NCBI GenBank assembly: GCA_903813345.2
Contig: CAIIXF020000012.1
Location: 13,314,932-13,374,931, forward strand
Direction: 5' to 3'
Source of the DNA: Owenia fusiformis
Taxonomy: Eukaryota > Annelida > Polychaeta > Sabellida > Oweniidae
DNA: 60,000 nucleotides
The position numbers were made by a program, and so were the translations under genes. This document shows, one piece after another, positions 27,201 through 36,200 of this stretch. Under the pieces are notes generated by a model that worked only from the letters and a program-made list of their open reading frames with translations, had not been told where the DNA came from and did no database searches. The number at the start of each line of letters is the position of its first letter. Within the stretch, counting starts at the first letter, position 1.

Positions 27201-30200
27201 TGCAGCAGCAAACTAACTTGTTGGATAACGTTGTGCTTTAATTGAATAACTTATGGAAACAAGACCTTGCCAAGGTATTTTTATACATATTTCATTTAAC
27301 ATGTGATAACATAAATTATTGTAAAATAGAGTCCCTTGGTAAAGATTTGACAGGTTACATGCGACTTAATAAAGAATATAGATGCAGTTGAATGTGTTAG
27401 CGAGCTTTCTTTTGACAAACGTTTCAGCGACGTCTATGAAATAGTGATTTACTTTGTAATTTCGAGTACTAAGAAAACAGGCATTGAATATAAATATGAC
27501 ATGCTTGTAAATATGCAACTTAGACTTGAGATTGCTATTAGATTTAACGTCAGTCAATTTTCAATAAAATTGTGAAATGAATATTTTTTGTCCATGATAA
27601 GGCTTCTGCTATTATATTTTCGGAATATCAAAGTATACTGTCAACTCTATTTTTGGAGAGTCTACCATGAATCTTGTGAAAATAACATGAACAATGATGT
27701 ATTCATTAAGATATTGAATTCCAAAAAATAAATCAAACAGTTCGTTAAATTCTCTGATACTCTGTCTTAATCGATTAACCAATAAGTACCATTCTGCTCT
27801 AAATATAGGTGTCCTGTATGTGCCATAAAATAGTACATACATTAAAGTGTTATTTCGTATTATCCAAACATATTTCAATGCCTTTCGATGTCAAATCTAT
27901 CCCAATATCTTACGGAAAGAAATTGCAAGTTAAAAATATAAAAAAATAGATTCATTTCAAATGTCATTGTATCATGTGACAGAATGGAATGGAACACACT
28001 TGTCGCTCTCTTAATCAGACTTGGTACACTGACACGTATTTTAGTCATACTTGTACAGTAATGTACACATTCGTAATACAAATTTTGAGTACTTTTTTTT
28101 AACTTGAGGGTATTTTGTGATTTCGAGGGATGTTATTTTATTTTCTTCATTCACGGGCAAATAAAATTAATGCTCTAACAAGTCATATGGTATTACACAA
28201 ATCCCCTCAATCTGCTTTTGTTTTTGCTGTTGTCCGTATCCGTCGCATTTAAGTTTTTCACCTTGATGTCGTAATGTCTTCTTCAATGAATCTTGCAAGC
28301 ACTAGTTTGGTTCTTGTGAAGCAGATCTGTCACAGAATCGAAATTAAATGCTATCAATTTTACTATCTACGATTGATTTTATCGTTATGTATCACACTCT
28401 TCCTCAATCCAGGTACAGACTCGTACTTAAAGTAATATCTCACTGTCCAGAAGCTAAAAAAGACCACATTTCAAATCTGAAAAAAATTCCGTGTTTGCCT
28501 TGGAAACCTTATTGGGCCCTAAAATGTTGAAGAATGAAGGCCCATTTTTGATAATTTGGCTTAAAAATGTCAAAAGGCCAAGAAAAGCCCAAAAATGGCT
28601 ACTAATTGAGGCCCTTCTTTAAGCTAATTTTTTTCTCATACTCTTAGTAAACTATTGATTCCTACCTGGAACGCATTCATACTCTAGGTCGTGACAGTGC
28701 AAGTTCTTGCAGCAGGACTTCTTAATAGATATAGCGTAGTTGTCCAAACGCAGACGACAGGTCTGAAAAAGAATGAGTATGCATGATTTCACATTTGGCA
28801 TAGTTATCCAAACGCAGATCACATGTCTGAAAAAGAATATGTACGCATCATTTCACCTATGGCATAGTTATCCAAACGCAGATCACATGTCTGAAAAAGA
28901 ATATGTACGCATGATTTCACGTATGGCATAATTGTCCAAACGCAGACCACGTGTCTGAAAAAGAATAAGTACGCATGATTTCACATATGGCGTGGTTGTC
29001 CAAACGCAGACGACAGGTCTGAAAAGAGTAAGGACCGTAAGTACGCATGAGTTTACTCTCAAAGAGAGGCATATTGTTTGGAAAGTAAAGAGTTCAATGG
29101 ATAATTCCTTCATTTCTAACAAAATATATTCCTCTGGTAAATGCTAAATATGTCTTGTAATGCAGAAAAATAGAGTCAAATGTCGGTATAAAATTAAGTT
29201 ATGAATTGTTTGGAAAAGGGAATCGGGAAAATAATTCTGACTAGGCGTAATTAAAGCTTACTTACCTCCATGTTGCTGCAATAGTCAAATGCCTTCTGGG
29301 TAAAGTTGTGACGACATTCATTTTTAGAATTATTCATAACACATGTGAGATTTTGCTCAAATGGATACAATACGGCATCCTTCACTACTATCGTTTCACC
29401 CTCTGAGCAGTTTAAATAGAAGTAATCCTTGTCGCCCCACCAGTCCTCTTTGCACGAATGGTCTTTTATTGTTACCCCGACCTCTGGAAAGAGAGATACG
29501 ACATTTTGAAAGTGCAACTTTGGCAACATTAAAAAACAAGAGTATAGGGATGCTTACGTTTTGAGTTGTCTTTCAGTGTTACCCCGACCTCCGGAAAGAG
29601 AGATAAGACATTTTGAAAGTTCAACTTTGGCAACATTGAAAAACAAGAGTATAGGGATGCTTACGTTTTAAGTTGTCTTTTGATGTTACCCCGACCTCCG
29701 GAAAAGAGAGATAAGACATTTTGAAAGTGCAACTTTGGCAACATTAAAAAACAAGAGTATAGGGATGCTTACGTTTTGAGTTGTCTTTTTGTGTTACCCC
29801 GACCTCCGAAAAGAGAGATAAGACATTGAGAAAGTGCAACTGGTAACACTTAAAACAAGAGTTTTCCACGAATTAAAGGATGATTTAATAGTTTCATTAC
29901 GTCTATCGGTCAAGACAAGTAACTTAGTCAACATTCGATATTCGTATGTTCATCAATATTTACTAAGAATGGTGCCACAATTGAAGTAAACCTCTGGTTA
30001 ATTATTTTCAATAAACCTATCAGCAAACGTGTAAATGATAATTTTGATGTTCTGTTACATATTGGTGAAGCAATCTTTGGGATATGACCTAAATTTCTGA
30101 TTTTCCACTGTGTCCCTGTATACCCCTACTTCAAAAGATATATGTTATTCGTCATTTATCATTATGAACCAACCATAAATGTATTTTTTCTTGTTTACAT

Positions 30201-33200
30201 ACAGAATGAACTTTCGGTTATCAAATATTGCAAGGCGGTTTTGCATTTATTTGTTCAGGATATCGAGTAAACGAATGCGTGTCAATTTACACTGTAATAT
30301 CCTACATACTTATATTTCAAGGGTAGTTTTGAAGAATAATCAAGAAAATCCAGTTTTCAAATGGATTCATCCTTGTCAAAGAACGTGAATGAGGATATGC
30401 CGTTTGAAAAACTCACAACATGTTTCAAGTTCTTTCAATTTTTGGTTAAAAAAATAATTTGAAAGTTGTGATTTCGAATGTAATATCCTACTCAATGAAA
30501 TTTGTTCATATTTGTGAATTTTTTCTTTCGAAATGCACATTGCTGGATAACAGAACCTTGCCATGTTCGAGATGCACGAAAAGTGTTTTGTTAATACTTG
30601 ACGTCGTACGGTACGGATATTTGGATGTGATTGACGTTTTCGTTAATCTCCTACCACTGTAATTTCCAACTTAATTTTTGGAAGCCAAATGTGATAGTCA
30701 CGAATTGATATTTAAGTCACACGTTGATGCATACATCATGTGTGTACATTAACTGTCGAATACATGCCAACTTACATTTATATAAATATCCACAATTAAC
30801 TCAAATCATCAATTCTCGAAACAATTTATTATTTAACCTGGTGAATTGAATGTTTCATTTTGATTCATAATTATGGTATCGGATTTGAGTATGATATAAT
30901 TCGAGGCTTAAACAAAGCAATAAAATTACGTGAAACCTTTTGTGAAAATTCGAACGATTTTTCAAGAATCCTCCTTCAAAGTGATACCAAAGTGCTCCCC
31001 GGGAGTGGAAATTTCGTCTTGTGTAATCAAAATAATAGAACGGGTGGTTTGAATTTTTGTTTGAGTTTATAGTTTACATCTATAAATTGAAAAACATATC
31101 GCCTAATTGAGAGGTACATGCATATTTTGGCGATCTATCATTATAAAGGGCTGAATGTTGTGTAAAAACAGGAGTTGACACGCTTACATTTGGAAATGAA
31201 ATTTCCTACATAATCGTCGACTCATGTTTAAAAGTCATGAAAACAAGGTTGAACACAAAACATTGACCCAGTTTCTGTCTATTCAGCATGGGTTCACTAA
31301 GGGAAATATTATTAATGACTTATATCGTTTACAGTTAAGTTGTATTCCAAGAAACTTATCAATTTAGAAATGCAAAATGTTCAATTTTGTTTTACAATTA
31401 TAAAAAATGGCACCTGTAGAGAACGTTTTCAAAATTTTTTAAAACGGAGATATTTACTTATGCAACATTCATTGGCATGTGTCAGGGAGTAAATAGGAAG
31501 AATATGCATTTGATTCTATTTCTTGTTCCCAAAGGAGTTTGTTAAGGAGCGGTATATCTTAACGTACTTTTATCATCCCGAACGCAAACATTTCGAATAC
31601 TTATTTCGAGAACGCTTTGCTGAGAATGGATTCGAGATGTACTCAAAATGAGTGCGTTAAAATGTGTATTATCATCTAAATAACCACCTCACAAATTATT
31701 TTGGAAATCAAAGATGTACGATTTTTGAGATTTTTATTTTCGAATGTTGAATTACTTACTTGGCTTGACTGCTATACATAGTCGAGATGCTTAGGTTTTG
31801 CTCATGGCATAACACAACCGATGTCAGTGTTTGTGGAAATATCAAGTTGTTAAAGCTTATGGTTCTGAGATATCAATCAGTTAATAAAGGGTGGTCAAAA
31901 AATGGAAACCCTGGATTTTCCTCGTATCTTTGTCATTTAAAGGATTTACTCATTGATGTTTCACACATTTGTAAATCATTCAATTTACTACCACCCTACT
32001 ATATTTCATGACCATCAGACTGATAGTCAGAATTTTACAGCACTTTGAACAACATGCTTCAGGTTTGGCCATCACGCGCTGGAGGCAAACCTGCACAGCT
32101 GTCAATGATCCAAATGCATTCCTCAGCAGGTATGGTTTGAATGATGCACATGATCCCACTTTAGAGGTCTGCAATTGTCCTATGGTCATTATTATACACT
32201 CTATCTCTGCCATATACCCATAGGTAGGGACATTTTGGACGACATGTGCAGGTTGGTCTTCAGCGCAATAGTGGCCACTGGGAATGTTCTTTAAGTGCTG
32301 TATCACGGTGATTATCAATGAGATGGTCATGAAATATGGAAGACTGGTAGGAAATTAAGTGTCATACAAATGTGCAAAGTTATTTCTTAAAATAATAAAG
32401 ATATAAGGAAAATGGTGTAAGGGTTTCCAGTTTTTTGACCACCCTGTATATGGGTTCCGTATGACTTTAGTTAGTTTTCCTTCAAAGACACAATACATTT
32501 AGTCTGGTTCTGAAATACCAATCAGTTAATATATGGGTTCCGTATGATTTTAGTTTGCATTCCTCCAAAGCTACAATACATTTAGTCTGGTTTTGAAATA
32601 TCAATTAGTTAATATATGGGTTCCGTATGATTTTAGTTTCCATTCCTCCAAAGCTACAATACATTTAGTCTGGTTCTGAGATATCAATCAGTTAATATAT
32701 GGGTCCCGTATGACTTTAGTTTGTATTCCTTCAAAGCTACAATACATTTAGTCTGGTTCTGAAATATCAATCAGTTAATATATGGGTCCCGTATGACTTT
32801 AGTTTGTATTCCTTCAAAGCTACAATACATTTAGTCTGGTTCTGAGATATCAATCAGTTAATATATGGGTCCCGTATGACTTAAGTTAGTATTCCTCCAA
32901 AGCTACAATACATTTAGTCTGGTTCTGAGATATCAATCAGTTAATATATGGGTTGCGTATGACTTAAGTTAGTATTCCTCCAAAGCTACAATACATTTAG
33001 TCTGGTTCTGAGATATCGATCAGTTAATATATGGGTCTCGTATGACTTTAGTTAGTATTCCTCCAAAGCTACAATTCATTTAGTCTGGTTTTGAAATATC
33101 AATCAGTTAATATATGGGTTCCGTATGAATTTAGTTAGTATTTCTTCAAAGCTACAATACATTTAGTCTGGTTCTGAAATATCAATCAGTTAGTATATGG

Positions 33201-36200
33201 GTTCCGTATGACTTAAGTTAGTATTCCTCCAAAGCTACAATACATTTAGTCTGGTTCTGAAATATCAATCAGTTAATATATGGGTTCCGTAGGACTTTAG
33301 TTAGCATTAGTCCTTCATTTCATATGACTTAGGAATATTTTACAAACACAATTCTATTGAGGTGAATACCTGTGCATCTTTCACAAGTGATCTTTCACGA
33401 AGCCCGAAGGGCTAGTGGAAATCATCTGGTGAAAGTGTCACGGGTACTTACTGAAAATAAAATTGAATGTTTCTTTTATTATTCACTGTTATATTCCTCA
33501 CTCACATTAGTGGGATGACAAACTATTGATGTCTAATTAATCATAACAATGTACCTCCGGGGCGATATAAAATTGAAATTACACGGGACTAACTCGTGAC
33601 TGGTGAACATCATTTGATATCGCTTGTTATTTTTTAGTCACGTGGTTGACATGAACCAATCAGAGAGTTAGGAATATGACAGTGAAATAATAATTAGTAT
33701 TGTTTTATAAGTATTAGTTTATACGATAAAAAATTAGAAGGGTAAATCAAGAATACAACATACAATACTCATAAAATGTCGCTTTGAATTTTCTTATTAT
33801 ATTTATCTAAAATGTATTGTCCTAACTGTATATGCTTTATAAGGGTGATCACAGACAGTAACATTCTAACATGAACTATGGCTGTTATGGTAACACAGAC
33901 AATGCGCCCCGGAGCATCTCCAAATCAATGGAAAAAGTTTATGTTGACGATCTTATTCATATACCTTATACAGTTGAAACTTGACAATCAATCTATTTAC
34001 CCTTCTGTTTACATTTTCTCTGTATTTGTGTTACAGTAACCTAAATAGTATTTAGTAAATATATATTCTTATTTGATTTGAAATACATCATTCAGAATCA
34101 GTAGATGAATACAATGCTCGTCCTTATTTTTATGAAATAGGATAGGGTCGCATTGTTCTTGATCAAAGAAAATGAGTCTGTTTAATTTGAAAGGATATGT
34201 TTTTCTACGCGTGTTAATTAAGTCAAACAAAGTGATTTCGTCTGAAAATTAGACCACTGACTACAAATTAACATATTTTGATATGACAATTTTTGCACTT
34301 ATAGGTCAAGAAAAGTTCTTTTTTTCATTTAACATTTTTTGTTATAACATGAAATTTGTATATACTGTACAACCATTTCTTAATGCTGAATGTAATTTCA
34401 TCTACCGCTGTGGTGGAACTATCATACTGCTTATGAAAACGAATCCATTTTCGCAGGCTGGGAGACCTTTTTCTCGAGTTGTTTGCAGAATCTTCAGGGC
34501 ATTTTTGGCACAAGCGTGTGCCTTGTCATCAAAGTTTGTGAATAAACGTTTAAGGCATATCAAAATTTTACAATTTTGCCAAATTTTGTAGATCTGTTAA
34601 AATTACCAAAGATGACGTCTTTCAAAATATTTCATCAAATCGTTCAGTTTACTAGAAACACGAGTAACCATGGTAATAAACTGAAAAGACGGTACTTTCA
34701 CAAAAGCGAATAGTGAATCTATCCAAAATGACATTGTACCAAGCACGGTGTATATAACGGCTGACGATGTCAATATAATTCCGACTATGGTTTATAAAAA
34801 AAGTAAATAAAAGTGACAATACTCTTTACGATATTTTGTCTGAACTTGATGAATTGATAATCTAAAAGACGTGTTAATAAAATTTGAATACCATTACCAA
34901 ATAAAAACTATCTGACGCTTAAACAAATTGTTTTGCCAAGTGAGTAAATTCAATATGACAGCAAGAATCGAATCGACTCGAATGTTGATATAGAAGTTAT
35001 CACAACCTGACCCAGTTGGTCCAGCTGGTCAGTCAGCCTGGTTAATTTTATTCTTGACATATTGGCCTGTTGGATGTTACACTTATACATTTTTTAGGAA
35101 AAGTACAGGTTTTCACCCCCGGGGATTACTATGCCGCTCTCAATCCACTTTTCCAGGGGCCTTAATTATTTTCCGTACATCTTTATATTATACTCACCCC
35201 CTCCCCCCATAATAATTTTGATTGCGGCATCGCGTACCGGGTGACATGTTTTTTTTCAGTTTAGGCAATAAGTGCCGCAATTTTCGAGTTTCATAACATG
35301 TAGTTGAATGGGTTCATCTGAATCAATTAAATTTTGATAATTGATTTGACATTTTTATACGTAAAATAAGACAAGTATGAATATTAGAGAGATTTCGCAA
35401 CTCACTTACAGCATTTGAAGGGTTAGAAAGTGTTTGCATTCGTCATCATTTATTGCGTCCATAAGTGTTATATTTTTACGTATAGCAGACGACGATTTAT
35501 AAAAAAATCACACTTCTGGACGTATATAGCTGCGCAATAAAGAATGACACTCTGGCTTCAAAAGTTATACGTTATACTGGAAAAATAAACATGACCTGCG
35601 ACCTCACTATTAACCTCATTTGTATTTGTTTATAAATGCCCCCTCACATATGAATCCACCAAACGCTGTCTTACGACGTCAATTCTGGCGATTAGGAACG
35701 TAAACATGCGAACTGAAGCGCATCTTTGCGCATGCTTCCGAAGCTTTCCGAAGGGGTGCTTACATATGCGAACACCCCAACGATGTACAACGTACTAATG
35801 GGAACGAATTTTACTCAATTTCTATTCGCAAGACTGCGCTTAGTGGATTCGTTCATATGTGAGGGGGCCTTAAGGATCAGAGTTAGTAACTGAATGTCTT
35901 TTTTATCACCTCAATGTTTTTACGATATAATATTATTTTAATAATAGCACTCACGCGAGGCGTGATGCCATTAAATCCAACGTATATACTAAGGATGCTA
36001 CTATGGTCAATATGATGCACTACACACATTCATTATCTTTACTTGCGTGGTTTGATACATGGATTGTAACGTTGTTTAGATGACTGAAAGTAATGATACT
36101 GTTATGATTAAAGAATAGTGTAGCATCCGATATCCGATTTACATCCGGGTAACATTGGTTAATTCAACACCCAATTGCACCCCCTCTAAGAACATTAGAT

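Noticed and set aside
31980-32330. 116-codon minus ORF as a transposase
   Set aside because: It spans the two inverted arms of a foldback element and shows no DDE or helix-turn-helix motif.
31855-33305. Regular 83-bp array considered as a CRISPR-like or RNA-gene array
   Set aside because: No variable spacers between conserved repeats; it is an ordinary satellite in a eukaryotic intron.
34283-34591. 102-codon plus-strand ORF in the first intron of gene A
   Set aside because: No recognisable domain, signal peptide or splice context; an overlapping antisense ORF exists as well.
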